From NCBI GenBank assembly GCA_963931615.1, contig OZ007032.1, positions 2,542,001 through 2,606,000 on the forward strand: a stretch of 64,000 bases of DNA, in the 5' to 3' direction. Both the position numbers and the translations under genes were made by a program. The first letter of the stretch is position 1; the number at the start of each line of letters is the position of its first letter. Shown piece by piece: positions 40,996 through 50,090 of this stretch. The notes beneath the pieces are model-generated. The model saw only the letters and a list, made by a program, of their open reading frames with translations. It had not been told where the DNA came from and did no database searches. This DNA is from Coprenecus sp902388455 (GTDB taxonomy: Bacteria; Bacteroidota; Bacteroidia; Bacteroidales; UBA932).

Positions 40996-42969
40996 CTACC
41001 TGCCAAAATACACAAGAAGTACTGAGATGTCAGAAGGAGATACTCCGGGAATACGCGAAGCCTCAGCAATCGTTCTTGGCCGGTGCTTTGTAAGCTTCAT
41101 CCTTGACTCAATCGAGAGAGACTCAATGCGCGAATAATCGAAATCTTCGGGAATCTTCAGACCCTCCAACTTCTTCAACTTCTTTGCAAGTTCAGCCTCA
41201 CGCTCTATATAGCCTGAGTACTTAATGGCAATCTCAGTTGAGGAAACTATATTTGAAAAAATAGACGGGCTCTCCGGACAAATACTCTTAAAGGTTTCTG
41301 GGAGTGCAGGCGAAGGTAAGAAGTCTGGAAGAGATAGTGGAAGTTGCGAAGCATGGATAGTCTCATCGATTGTTCCACGTGGAACAAATTGCAGGACATC
41401 TGATAAAGAAATCTGAGGTCTAGTAACAAGAGATGTAATAGACTTTGGGGTCGTTAGCAGCGATGTTTTATGAGCATCTAAAACAGGATTAACATCTGCT
41501 ACTGAAGGACGGGCATGTGAACAAGCTTTGAAAAGAGCAGTGACTGAAGTACGCTTAATGTCCAAAAGGCGCATCCTGTAATCCGAAGCTAGACCTATTC
41601 TATGGGACAGAGGCGTCAGGCGCTCGTCCGCATTGTCCTGACGAAGAAGTATGCGGTATTCTGCTCTGGATGTGAACATCCTGTAGGGTTCGTCTACTCC
41701 CTTTGTTACGAGGTCATCTATGAGGACTCCGATATACGATGAATCGCGGGAGAGGATAAATTCATCCTTTTCTCTACTGCGAAGGACTGCGTTGATTCCT
41801 GCGACGATTCCTTGCGCTGCAGCCTCCTCATATCCGGTTGTTCCATTGACCTGGCCGGCAAGATAGAGATTGGGAATGACCTTCGAGCGAAGCGTATGGT
41901 CGAGCTGTGTAGGATCAAAATAATCATATTCGATGGCGTAGGCTGGACGCAAAAGATGGACGTCCTCGAAACCATCGACATGAGATAAAGCCTCAAGCTG
42001 TATCTCGAAAGGAAGAGAAGATGAAAAACCCTGAAGATAATACTCAGTAGAATTCCTTCCTTCGGGCTCCAGGAATATCTGATGAGAGTCCTTGTCTGAA
42101 AACGTTCGGAGCTTATCTTCAATACTTGGACAATATCGGGGTCCTATTCCGGTTATCTTACCCGAGAAAAGCGGGGACCTGTCAAAACCGGAGCGCAGGA
42201 TTTCATGAACCTTCGGACTGGTGTGCGCGATATAGCAGTTCATTTGACGAATTTCCTGACGCTGCGCTGAAGAAAGATACGGCAGGTATGAAAACTTTTC
42301 CGGCGACTCGTCACCAGATTGGAGAATAAGACGCGAAAGATTCACGGAACGTACATCAACGCGGGGCGGCGTACCGGTCTTCATTCTGGACGTCTGTATC
42401 CCCTGGTCACGGAGCTGTGAGGAAATCAGATGGGATGATGGCTCGGCCACTCTCCCACCCTCAGCGGTACGGTCTCCGACAAAAATACGCCCGTTCAGGA
42501 AAGTACCGGCGGTAAGAATGTAATAGCCTGCCGTGAACCTGCCGCCCAGGGATGTCTCCAAAGAAAGTATTTCTCCTTGTTCCGAGAAAGTGAAATTATT
42601 TACTGTATCCTGCCAGAGATACAAACCGGGAGTATTCTCAAGAATCCATCTCCAATTCTGAGAATACGAGATCCTGTCGCACTGAGCACGGGGACTCCAC
42701 ATTGCCGGACCCTTTGAACGGTTGAGCATACGGAACTGGAGCGTGCATGCATCCGTGATTATTGCTGACATACCGCCCAATGCATCTATCTCTCTGATTA
42801 TCTGTCCTTTAGCAATTCCGCCTATTGAGGGATTACAAGACATCTGGGCTATCTTATTGAGGTCCATGGTAATGAGCAGAGTGGACGCCCCCATGACAGC
42901 AGAGGCATAGGCGGCCTCACATCCAGCGTGTCCGGCCCCTATGACAATAATATCGTAATGACTTTGCAT
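40996..42969 (-). CDS. mnmG: tRNA uridine-5-carboxymethylaminomethyl modification enzyme MnmG
   Basis: A 657-residue FAD protein. The start at 42969 is one base after the ybeY stop; a longer frame to 42999 is not needed. It has I-V-I-G-A-G-H-A-G-C-E-A-A (residues 8-20), C-N-P-S-I-G-G-I-A-K-G, the conserved P-R-A-Q-C-D and the redox region T-G-T-P-P-R-V-D. With MnmE it modifies the wobble uridine of several tRNAs. The C-terminal R-I-P-G-V-S-P-S-D-I-S end is complete. Confidence 0.96.
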   Translation of the reverse strand: MQSHYDIIVIGAGHAGCEAAYASAVMGASTLLITMDLNKIAQMSCNPSIGGIAKGQIIREIDALGGMSAIITDACTLQFRMLNRSKGPAMWSPRAQCDRISYSQNWRWILENTPGLYLWQDTVNNFTFSEQGEILSLETSLGGRFTAGYYILTAGTFLNGRIFVGDRTAEGGRVAEPSSHLISSQLRDQGIQTSRMKTGTPPRVDVRSVNLSRLILQSGDESPEKFSYLPYLSSAQRQEIRQMNCYIAHTSPKVHEILRSGFDRSPLFSGKITGIGPRYCPSIEDKLRTFSDKDSHQIFLEPEGRNSTEYYLQGFSSSLPFEIQLEALSHVDGFEDVHLLRPAYAIEYDYFDPTQLDHTLRSKVIPNLYLAGQVNGTTGYEEAAAQGIVAGINAVLRSREKDEFILSRDSSYIGVLIDDLVTKGVDEPYRMFTSRAEYRILLRQDNADERLTPLSHRIGLASDYRMRLLDIKRTSVTALFKACSHARPSVADVNPVLDAHKTSLLTTPKSITSLVTRPQISLSDVLQFVPRGTIDETIHASQLPLSLPDFLPSPALPETFKSICPESPSIFSNIVSSTEIAIKYSGYIEREAELAKKLKKLEGLKIPEDFDYSRIESLSIESRMKLTKHRPRTIAEASRIPGVSPSDISVLLVYFGR

Positions 42970-42970
42970 C

Positions 42971-43456
42971 TTACTTAGTTGAATGATAAACCTGGTCATC
43001 GCCCAAACCGAATTGGGGAAGCAACTTCAAAGCCTGTTCCTCAGCATCACGCATCAGAGCTCTCTCCTGCTCAGTATGATCATCGAAATCAAGAAGATGG
43101 AGGATACCGTGTACCATAACTCTGTAAAGCTCAGTAGAAAATGTCGAGCCGTACGTCGAACTGTTGGCAAGGACCGTATCGAGACTGATTACTATGTCTG
43201 CAGAAAGGATGCCCTCCGACAGCCTGACTGTTGTCAGGACATCGTAGTCGGATGTATCGAAAGTGATAATATCAGTATAGTAATCGTGACCCAAGTACTG
43301 CCGGTTTACGTTTAGTACATACTCGTCGGACGCAAATAGATAATTTACTGAGCCTGTTTTGCGATTTTTACTCAGAATGATTTCATTAATCCAATTTTTA
43401 ATTGCATTTTTGCGTCGCAAATTGAAGGTTGCATCTATGACTTCAAATCTTATCAT
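42971..43456 (-). CDS. ybeY: Endoribonuclease YbeY
   Basis: A 161-residue protein with the metal-binding motif H-G-I-L-H-L-L-D-F-D-D-H (His116, His120, His127), matching the H-G-x-L-H-L-x-x-x-D-H family signature. YbeY acts in 16S rRNA 3' processing and ribosome quality control. It is translated just before mnmG in what is probably one transcript of RNA-maturation genes. Confidence 0.95.
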   Translation of the reverse strand: MIRFEVIDATFNLRRKNAIKNWINEIILSKNRKTGSVNYLFASDEYVLNVNRQYLGHDYYTDIITFDTSDYDVLTTVRLSEGILSADIVISLDTVLANSSTYGSTFSTELYRVMVHGILHLLDFDDHTEQERALMRDAEEQALKLLPQFGLGDDQVYHSTK

Positions 43457-43507
43457 GCGGTCTGATTTTTGCTTAAAAATTTTTGTAAAATTAATAAAAT
43501 TACAACT

Positions 43508-44449
43508 ATGTCAAAAGTTAGTGTTATCGGAGTTGGCAATGTAGGTGCAACCTGCGCCAACGTACTCGCAAGCTGGAACATCTGCAAAGAAGTCGTACTT
43601 CTCGACGTTAGAGAGGGTTTCGCAGAGGGCAAGGCCATCGACATCCAGCAGTCTGCCAAAATAATGGGTATCAACACCAAGATCACAGGAGTGACCAACA
43701 ACTACGAGGCCACAGCAGGCTCCGACGTAGTAGTCATCACCTCCGGTATGCCCCGCAAGCCGGGTATGTCCAGAGAGGACCTCATCGGCACCAACGCAAA
43801 AATCGTAAGCGAGGTTGTAGCCAACGTGGTAAAGAACTCCCCCGAGGCATTCATCGTTATGGTCTCCAACCCTATGGACACCATGACCTACCTTACATAC
43901 AAGACCAGCGGCGTAAAGAAGAACCACCTCATCGGTATGGGCGGTGCTCTGGACAGCAGCCGTTTCACTTACTACCTGAGCCAGGCCCTCAACGTACCTA
44001 TGTGCGAGATTGACGGCATGGTTATCGGCGCACACGGCGACGCAACAATGGTTCCCCTGATGAGCAGCGTGCTCTACAAGGGCGGCAAGATCGAGAAGCT
44101 CCTCACAGCAGAGCAGCGCGAGAAAGTGATAGCAGACACCATGGTAGGCGGTGCAACCATCACCAAACTGATGGGTACCTCAGCATACTACGCACCCGGC
44201 GCCTGCGCAGCAAGCATCGTCCGCGCCATCCTGCACGACGAGAAGAGAATCATCCCCTGCAGCGTTCCCCAGAACGGTGAATACGGCGAGGACGACATCT
44301 GCCTCGGTGTTCCCGTTGTTATCGGTAAGGACGGCGTTGAAGGCATCGTAAAAGTTGAGCTCACAGCCGATGAGGAGAAAAGGTTCCATGAGGGTGCTGA
44401 GAAGCAGAGGAACACGAACAAAATCCTCCATGAGCTTGGTCTTATCTAA
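43508..44449 (+). CDS. mdh: Malate dehydrogenase
   Basis: A 313-residue NAD-dependent dehydrogenase starting at the ATG at 43508. Features are V-I-G-V-G-N-V-G-A-T (residues 5-14), the substrate loop M-P-R-K-P-G-M-S-R (Arg pair), S-N-P-M-D-T-M-T-Y and the catalytic His at about 176 in I-G-A-H-G-D. The Arg in the specificity loop fits malate and not lactate. It interconverts malate and oxaloacetate. With the fumarate reductase genes nearby it would belong to the reductive branch to succinate. Confidence 0.96.
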   Translation: MSKVSVIGVGNVGATCANVLASWNICKEVVLLDVREGFAEGKAIDIQQSAKIMGINTKITGVTNNYEATAGSDVVVITSGMPRKPGMSREDLIGTNAKIVSEVVANVVKNSPEAFIVMVSNPMDTMTYLTYKTSGVKKNHLIGMGGALDSSRFTYYLSQALNVPMCEIDGMVIGAHGDATMVPLMSSVLYKGGKIEKLLTAEQREKVIADTMVGGATITKLMGTSAYYAPGACAASIVRAILHDEKRIIPCSVPQNGEYGEDDICLGVPVVIGKDGVEGIVKVELTADEEKRFHEGAEKQRNTNKILHELGLI

Positions 44450-44478
44450 TAAAGTTTTTAACAGATTTTTCAACAATT

Positions 44479-44511
44479 TTTGTGTTAATTCAGAAATTAT
44501 ACCTACTTTTA
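44479..44511 (+). promoter_or_regulatory. tonB promoter
   Basis: TTTG at 44479-44482 and TACTTTTA at 44504-44511 (one mismatch to TAnnTTTG), 21 bp apart, upstream of the TonB gene. Confidence 0.6.
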
Positions 44512-44542
44512 CAGTTGGAAAATAAGATAAAACACAAATAAA

Positions 44543-45238
44543 ATGGAAGTTAAAAAATCTCCTAAAGCTAATCTCGAGAACAAAAAGCTCTTTTACAGGG
44601 AGTTAGGACTTATCGTGGCTCTCGGTGTAATACTCTGCGCTTTCGAGTGGAGCACTTCGGAGAAAGCTGAATCAGTGATTCAGCAGGAAGAGGCAGCACC
44701 TATCGAAGTCGAAGAGATACCTGTAACTACTGAAGCTCCCCCTCCTCCCCCGGAAACTCCCAAGATTCCCCAGCTCTCTGACATGATTGAGGTAGTAAAC
44801 GACGATGTTGTTGTTGATACAGATTTGTTTATCAGCCTTGAGGATGAAGCTGACATGGGAGTAGAGATTATGGACTACGTAGCCGAAGTAGCTGAAGAGA
44901 CTATAGAAGAAGCGCCTATACCTTTCACTCTCGTGGAAGAAAAGCCTTCATTCAATGGAGGTGATGCCAACCAGTTCGTAAGGTGGGTTCAGTCGAACAT
45001 GGTCTTCCCTGAGGCAGCACGTGAAAACGGTATCTCCGGCCGTATATTCGTTCAGTTCACAATCGAGCCAGACGGTAGTCTTACCAACATCAAGATTCTT
45101 AGAGGACTTGACCCGTCATTGGACCAGGAGGTAATCAGAGTGGTTTCCTCTTCACCCAAATGGACCCCTGGAAAACAGAGGGATAAAGCAGTACGCGTTA
45201 CTTACCAGTTCCCTGTCACTTTCCAGCTGAGAAACTAA
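44543..45238 (+). CDS. TonB-family energy transducer
   Basis: A 231-residue protein. A cytoplasmic start, one membrane segment (about residues 20-37), a Pro/Glu-rich periplasmic stretch with a P5 run (about 60-75), and the TonB C-terminal domain (about 140-231) with G-R-I-F-V-Q-F-T-I-E-P-D-G-S and P-K-W-T-P-G-K-Q. It passes energy to outer-membrane TonB-dependent receptors. exbB and exbD are not next to it. Confidence 0.94.
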   Translation: MEVKKSPKANLENKKLFYRELGLIVALGVILCAFEWSTSEKAESVIQQEEAAPIEVEEIPVTTEAPPPPPETPKIPQLSDMIEVVNDDVVVDTDLFISLEDEADMGVEIMDYVAEVAEETIEEAPIPFTLVEEKPSFNGGDANQFVRWVQSNMVFPEAARENGISGRIFVQFTIEPDGSLTNIKILRGLDPSLDQEVIRVVSSSPKWTPGKQRDKAVRVTYQFPVTFQLRN

Positions 45239-45257
45239 AGTAGTACCTACAGACTTA

Positions 45258-45296
45258 ATGAGGCTGTCCCTGAAAAGAGTCAGCCTCATTTTTTTG
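45258..45296 (+). terminator. tonB terminator
   Basis: AATGAGGCTG pairs with CAGCCTCATT around a 14-base loop, followed by a T run that ends just before hflX. Confidence 0.9.
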
Positions 45297-45304
45297 AATG
45301 AAGG

Positions 45305-46519
45305 ATGAAAGAAGAAATAGAAAATTTTGAAAGAATAGTCGTAGTTTCCGTCATACCTCAAGGTACTGATGAAAGGAGGGTGAAGGAAAATCTTGATGAA
45401 CTTGAATTCCTTGCTCTGACAGCAGGTGCAAAAAGCGAGAAGAGGTTTACTCAGAAAATGGAAAGAGCCAATTCACGCACCTATGTAGGAAGCGGTAAAC
45501 TGGAAGAAATCAAGAACTACATTGAAACACATGAAATAAAGCTCGTTGTCTTCGATGACGAACTGACACCATCACAACTGAGAAACCTTGAAAAGGAACT
45601 GGCCTGCAGAATACTCGACAGAACCAACTTGATACTCGACATTTTTGCACAGAGAGCTAAAACTGCATACGCAAAGACACAAGTAGAACTTGCTCAATAT
45701 CAGTACCTTCTTCCTCGTCTCACCAGAATGTGGACACACCTTGAGAGACAAAGGGGCGGAATTGGAATGAGAGGACCCGGTGAGAGTCAGATAGAAACGG
45801 ACAGGCGTATTATTCTCAACAAAATCAGCTTGTTGAAAGAACAACTGAAGAAAATTGACAGACAAATGTCCTCTCAGAGAGGAAACAGAGGCTCTTTGGT
45901 AAGAGTCTCACTTGTAGGCTACACAAATGCAGGTAAAAGCACCCTGATGAACTTGCTTTCCAAAAGTGACGTTTTTGCTGAGAATAAGCTGTTTGCAACG
46001 TTGGACACAACTGTAAGGAAAGTTGTAATTGAAAATGTCCCGTTCCTGCTGTCAGACACTGTAGGCTTCATACGCAAGCTCCCCACACAACTGATTGAAT
46101 CCTTTAAGAGCACACTCGATGAAGTCAGAGAAGCTGACATTCTGCTCCATGTTGTCGATATTTCGCATCCTGACTTTGAGGAACAGATAAAAGCTGTAAA
46201 CGGAACACTAATGGACATAGGCGCAAAAAACAAGCCCATATTCATGGTTTTCAACAAAATAGATGCATACAACTACAAAGAAATGTCTGAGTATGACTTT
46301 GAAGAGGAAAAGCCGGAGAACATACCTCTTGAGAGACTGGAGAAAATGTGGATAGCGAAAGAAAACTCAGCATGCATATTTATCTCAGCAAAGGAAAGAA
46401 TCAACATAGAAAAACTCAGGAAAGACCTCTACTGCATGGTAAAATCTATACATGAGGGAAGGTATCCGTTTAATAACCTTCTTTACGAAACCTACAGCAA
46501 CGAAGAAACCAACTCGTAA
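45305..46519 (+). CDS. hflX: Ribosome-associated GTPase HflX
   Basis: A 404-residue GTPase. The HflX N-domain has the glycine-rich G-I-G-M-R-G-P-G-E-S-Q-I-E-T-D-R (residues 152-167). The G1 motif is G-Y-T-N-A-G-K-S-T (205-213), G3 is D-T-V-G-F and G4 is N-K-I-D. HflX splits stalled or stressed ribosomes. Its 3' end overlaps the converging hydrolase gene by 28 bases. The short gap to the tonB terminator leaves little room for a separate promoter. Confidence 0.96.
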   Translation: MKEEIENFERIVVVSVIPQGTDERRVKENLDELEFLALTAGAKSEKRFTQKMERANSRTYVGSGKLEEIKNYIETHEIKLVVFDDELTPSQLRNLEKELACRILDRTNLILDIFAQRAKTAYAKTQVELAQYQYLLPRLTRMWTHLERQRGGIGMRGPGESQIETDRRIILNKISLLKEQLKKIDRQMSSQRGNRGSLVRVSLVGYTNAGKSTLMNLLSKSDVFAENKLFATLDTTVRKVVIENVPFLLSDTVGFIRKLPTQLIESFKSTLDEVREADILLHVVDISHPDFEEQIKAVNGTLMDIGAKNKPIFMVFNKIDAYNYKEMSEYDFEEEKPENIPLERLEKMWIAKENSACIFISAKERINIEKLRKDLYCMVKSIHEGRYPFNNLLYETYSNEETNS

Positions 46520-47280
46520 ACTGCCCTGGGATTTTCCACATGGGTATTATGTCCTGTCCCGTGGATAATCTCATGACGGCAATTGGGTAGGTCTGCCTGA
46601 ATTTGCTTAATTCTGGATAAAGGCGAATACACATCAGCGTCACCATAGATAAACATGACAGGTAGACCGGTCGCAGAAAGAAGAGCGACATTGTCATCAC
46701 GTGTCATTAAACCTCGAACTACTGCAGCTACTCCCTCAGGATCATGTGTTTCGCAGATTTCAACTGTTTCAGCGACCTTGTTGTCACAACTACGAAGATT
46801 GGCCTTACAATACATGTTCGGGATAGCAATCTGAGCCAGCTGCACTAATTTTCCGTTAAGAATAAATGATATTTCCTTCTCCCTGTCATTTACTTTAAGG
46901 GGATCGTCGGCATAGGGATTGGAATTGACATTGACCAAGGCAGATATACGGTCAGGATAATCTCTCAGAAAGCGCTGCCCGACGTATCCTCCCATGGAAT
47001 GACCGACTATAAGGACTTTAGCAATGGAAAGTCTGTCGAGAAGAGCCAAAAGAACCTTCGCATCAAACTCCATAGAATTGACCTCCGGAGCAGAGCCAGT
47101 AAGCCCCAATCCAGGAAGATCTATAGAAATAATATGGGAAGACTCAGGAAAAAAAGTCCTGAAGTCTTCCCATATATACAATGTTTCGAGATAACCGTGG
47201 AGCAAAACTACTGCATTGTCACCTGATCCTGTCTCAGAGACGTGTACCGGAATCCCGTTGCAGGTGACAAAGTACTCCAT
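46492..47280 (-). CDS. Alpha/beta-hydrolase
   Basis: A 262-residue hydrolase with V-V-L-L-H-G-Y (oxyanion region, about 24-30), the nucleophile Ser95 in G-H-S-M-G-G, an Asp in Y-G-D-A-D and a His in G-T-G-H-N-T-H. No signal peptide. Substrate unknown; the fold is used by esterases, lipases and many others. It follows the fumarate reductase B gene on the same strand with a 5-base gap, so it may be co-transcribed with frdAB. Confidence 0.88.
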   Translation of the reverse strand: MEYFVTCNGIPVHVSETGSGDNAVVLLHGYLETLYIWEDFRTFFPESSHIISIDLPGLGLTGSAPEVNSMEFDAKVLLALLDRLSIAKVLIVGHSMGGYVGQRFLRDYPDRISALVNVNSNPYADDPLKVNDREKEISFILNGKLVQLAQIAIPNMYCKANLRSCDNKVAETVEICETHDPEGVAAVVRGLMTRDDNVALLSATGLPVMFIYGDADVYSPLSRIKQIQADLPNCRHEIIHGTGHNTHVENPRAVYELVSSLL

Positions 47281-47285
47281 GACGG

Positions 47286-48065
47286 CTAGTCTTTTAACTT
47301 AGCGCAGAGGAACTCGCGGTTGAGGCGGGCAATGTGGCTTACTGTGATGCCCTTAGGACACTCGCTCTGGCATGCCTGTGTGTTGGTGCAGGCACCGAAT
47401 CCGAGCTCGTCCATCTTGGCTACCATAGCCTTGGCCCTGCGTGCCGCCTCAGGACGTCCCTGAGGAAGGAGTGCGAGCGAACTTACACGCGCTGCTACGA
47501 AGAGCATTGCAGAGCCGTTCTTACAGGTGGCTACACATGCTCCGCAACCCACGCAGGCAGCTGCGTCCATACTCTCGTCAGCCTTCTGCTTGGGAATAGG
47601 AATAGCATTCGCATCCTGAGCAGAACCGGCGTTGATGGAGATGAAACCACCGGCCTGAAGTATCTTGTCAAAGGCACCGCGGTTAACCACAAGGTCCTTG
47701 ATGATGGGGAAGCCGGCGCTTCTCCAGGGCTCTATAGTGATGGTATCGCCGTCCTTGAACTTACGCATGTGGAGCTGGCAGGTAGTAATCTCGCTGTCAG
47801 GTCCGTGGGGATGACCGTTGATATAGAGCGAACACATACCGCAGATACCCTCGCGGCAGTCGTGGTCGAATGCGATAGGACCGGAATTCTTGCAACCCTT
47901 GTTTACTGCAACAGGGTCATTGCCCTCACGTATCAGCTGATCGTTGAGGATATCAAGCATCTCGAGGAACGAAGTGTCGGGTGATATATTGGACACTTTG
48001 TATGTTTCGAAATGTCCTTTTGTCTTGGCGTTAGGCTGACGCCATACTTTCAAAGTAAAATTCAT
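47286..48065 (-). CDS. frdB: Fumarate reductase/succinate dehydrogenase iron-sulfur subunit
   Basis: A 259-residue Fe-S subunit. The [2Fe-2S] site is C-R-E-G-I-C-G-M-C plus a later Cys. Next come C-V-G-C-G-A-C-V-A-T-C and C-Q-S-E-C-P for the [4Fe-4S] and [3Fe-4S] clusters. The layout is that of the B subunit found in Bacteroidota quinol:fumarate reductase (diheme type). It conveys electrons between the membrane subunit and the flavoprotein. It is 14 bases after frdA. Confidence 0.93.
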   Translation of the reverse strand: MNFTLKVWRQPNAKTKGHFETYKVSNISPDTSFLEMLDILNDQLIREGNDPVAVNKGCKNSGPIAFDHDCREGICGMCSLYINGHPHGPDSEITTCQLHMRKFKDGDTITIEPWRSAGFPIIKDLVVNRGAFDKILQAGGFISINAGSAQDANAIPIPKQKADESMDAAACVGCGACVATCKNGSAMLFVAARVSSLALLPQGRPEAARRAKAMVAKMDELGFGACTNTQACQSECPKGITVSHIARLNREFLCAKLKD

Positions 48066-48079
48066 AATAATATCCCTCC

Positions 48080-50026
48080 TTAGTCTTTATAGTTACGTGT
48101 TGAAGGCTTAACAAATTCAAATACAAGGTCTTCCTTGTGGAAAATAGGCTCCTTGTCCTCTCCGGCATACTCCCATGCGCTGACATACTGGTAGTTCTTG
48201 TCATCACGGAGGGTCTCACCGTCGGCTGTCTGCATCTCTACCCTGAAGTGACCGCCGCAGGACTCGTTGCGGTTGAGAGCGTCACGGGCCATCAGCTCGC
48301 CGATTTCGAAGAAATCATCGACACGAAGTGCTTTCTCAAGTTCCTGGTTGAACTCATCATTGGAACCGGGTACATACACATCCTTCACATACTCTGCGTG
48401 GAGGTCGTGAATCTCCTTGATAGCCTCCTCGAGACCCTTCTTGTCACGGGCCATACCTACTTTCTCCCACATGATGTGTCCGAGTTTCTTGTGGTAGTAG
48501 TCAACAGGCTGTGTACCCTTGTTGTTGATGAAGTAGTTGATGCGCTCCTTGACGGCTTTCTCAGCCTCGTCGAACTCAGGAGTATTGGTGTTTACCTTGG
48601 GCTCCTGGATCTTATGTGACAGATAGTCTCCGATGGTGTAAGGGAGGATGAAATATCCGTCAGCCAGACCCTGCATGAGAGCGGAGGCACCGAGACGGTT
48701 ACCGCCGTGGTCGGAGAAGTTGGCCTCTCCGATGGCATAGAGTCCGGGGATGGTGGTCTGTAGGTTGTAGTCTACCCAGATACCGCCCATGGTATAGTGG
48801 ATGGCGGGATATATCATCATAGGCTCCTCGTAGGGATTGACGCCTGTGATCTTCTCGTACATCTGGAAGAGGTTGCCGTAACGGGCTGTGATGACATCCT
48901 TTCCGAGCCTCTTGATTGCTGATGAGAAATCGAGGAATACTGCAAGACCTGTCTCATTTACACCGTATCCGGCATCGCATCTCTCCTTGGCGGCGCGGGA
49001 TGCCACGTCACGGGGAACGAGGTTACCGAAAGCGGGATACCTGCGCTCGAGATAGTAGTCGCGGTCCTCCTCAGGAATCTGAGAGCCCTTGATCTGCTTT
49101 GCACGGAGTTTCTTGACATCCTCCATCTTCTTGGGAACCCAGATACGTCCGTCATTACGGAGGGACTCACTCATCAGGGTCAGCTTGGACTGCTGGTCAC
49201 CGTGCACGGGGATACAGGTCGGATGAATCTGGGCGAAGCAGGGATTTGCGAAGTAAGCGCCTTTCTTGTAGCAGTGCCATGCGGCTGAACCGTTGGAGTT
49301 CATGGCATTGGTTGAGAGGAAATAAGTATTTCCGTATCCTCCGGAAGCCAGCACTACGGCGTGTGCTCCGAAACGCTCGATCTCGCCGGTTACGAGGTTG
49401 CGGGTGATGATACCGCGGGCCTCACCGTTGATGACCACGAGCTCAAGCATCTCATGACGGGGATAGGATTTCACCGTACCCTTTGCAATCTGACGGTTCA
49501 GGGAAGCGTAAGCACCGAGGAGGAGCTGCTGTCCGGTTTGACCGCGGGCATAGAATGTACGGCTTACCTGAGCGCCTCCGAAGGAGCGGTTGTCGAGCAG
49601 TCCGCCGTAGTCACGTGCGAAAGGAACGCCCTGTGCCACGCACTGGTCGATAATCAGATTGCTGACCTCTGCGAGCCTGTAGACATTGGCCTCACGGCTG
49701 CGGTAGTCGCCTCCCTTGATGGTGTCATAGAAGAGACGGTACACTGAGTCATTGTCATTCTGATAGTTCTTGGCAGCGTTGATACCTCCTTGGGCTGCGA
49801 TAGAGTGGGCGCGGCGGGGAGAGTCGCTGATGCAGAAAATCTTGACATTATAACCGAGTTCACCGAGAGTGGCGGCTGCAGATGCACCGCCAAGGCCTGT
49901 GCCGATAACGATAATGTCGAGCTTTCTCTTATTGGCAGGGCTGACTACACGGATTGCGGCTTTATGCTTTGTCCATTTTTCAGCCAAAGGACCTTCGGGT
50001 ACTTTGGAAATTAACTTATCCTCCAT
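48080..50026 (-). CDS. frdA: Fumarate reductase/succinate dehydrogenase flavoprotein subunit
   Basis: A 648-residue FAD subunit. It has I-G-T-G-L-G-G-A-S-A (about 41-50), the covalent-FAD His in A-H-S-I-A-A-Q-G-G-I-N, the substrate-site H-Y-T-M-G-G-I-W-V-D and G-A-S-A-L-M-Q. The length and the A-B gene order fit the Bacteroidota enzyme, which normally has a cytochrome b subunit (C) just upstream. Here, the next gene upstream is a glycosyltransferase; no C subunit is present. Confidence 0.95.
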   Translation of the reverse strand: MEDKLISKVPEGPLAEKWTKHKAAIRVVSPANKRKLDIIVIGTGLGGASAAATLGELGYNVKIFCISDSPRRAHSIAAQGGINAAKNYQNDNDSVYRLFYDTIKGGDYRSREANVYRLAEVSNLIIDQCVAQGVPFARDYGGLLDNRSFGGAQVSRTFYARGQTGQQLLLGAYASLNRQIAKGTVKSYPRHEMLELVVINGEARGIITRNLVTGEIERFGAHAVVLASGGYGNTYFLSTNAMNSNGSAAWHCYKKGAYFANPCFAQIHPTCIPVHGDQQSKLTLMSESLRNDGRIWVPKKMEDVKKLRAKQIKGSQIPEEDRDYYLERRYPAFGNLVPRDVASRAAKERCDAGYGVNETGLAVFLDFSSAIKRLGKDVITARYGNLFQMYEKITGVNPYEEPMMIYPAIHYTMGGIWVDYNLQTTIPGLYAIGEANFSDHGGNRLGASALMQGLADGYFILPYTIGDYLSHKIQEPKVNTNTPEFDEAEKAVKERINYFINNKGTQPVDYYHKKLGHIMWEKVGMARDKKGLEEAIKEIHDLHAEYVKDVYVPGSNDEFNQELEKALRVDDFFEIGELMARDALNRNESCGGHFRVEMQTADGETLRDDKNYQYVSAWEYAGEDKEPIFHKEDLVFEFVKPSTRNYKD

Positions 50027-50054
50027 AATGTATCAATAGAATTAAAATTTGGTG

Positions 50055-50086
50055 CAATTTTACTCACTTTTCAGCACTTTTGCAAA
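50055..50086 (-). promoter_or_regulatory. Promoter of frdAB
   Basis: On the minus strand TTTG (50083-50086), 20 bp, then TAAAATTG (50055-50062; one mismatch to TAnnTTTG). It overlaps the region between the GT2 gene and frdA, so frdAB has its own promoter. Confidence 0.6.
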
Positions 50087-50090
50087 ACTT

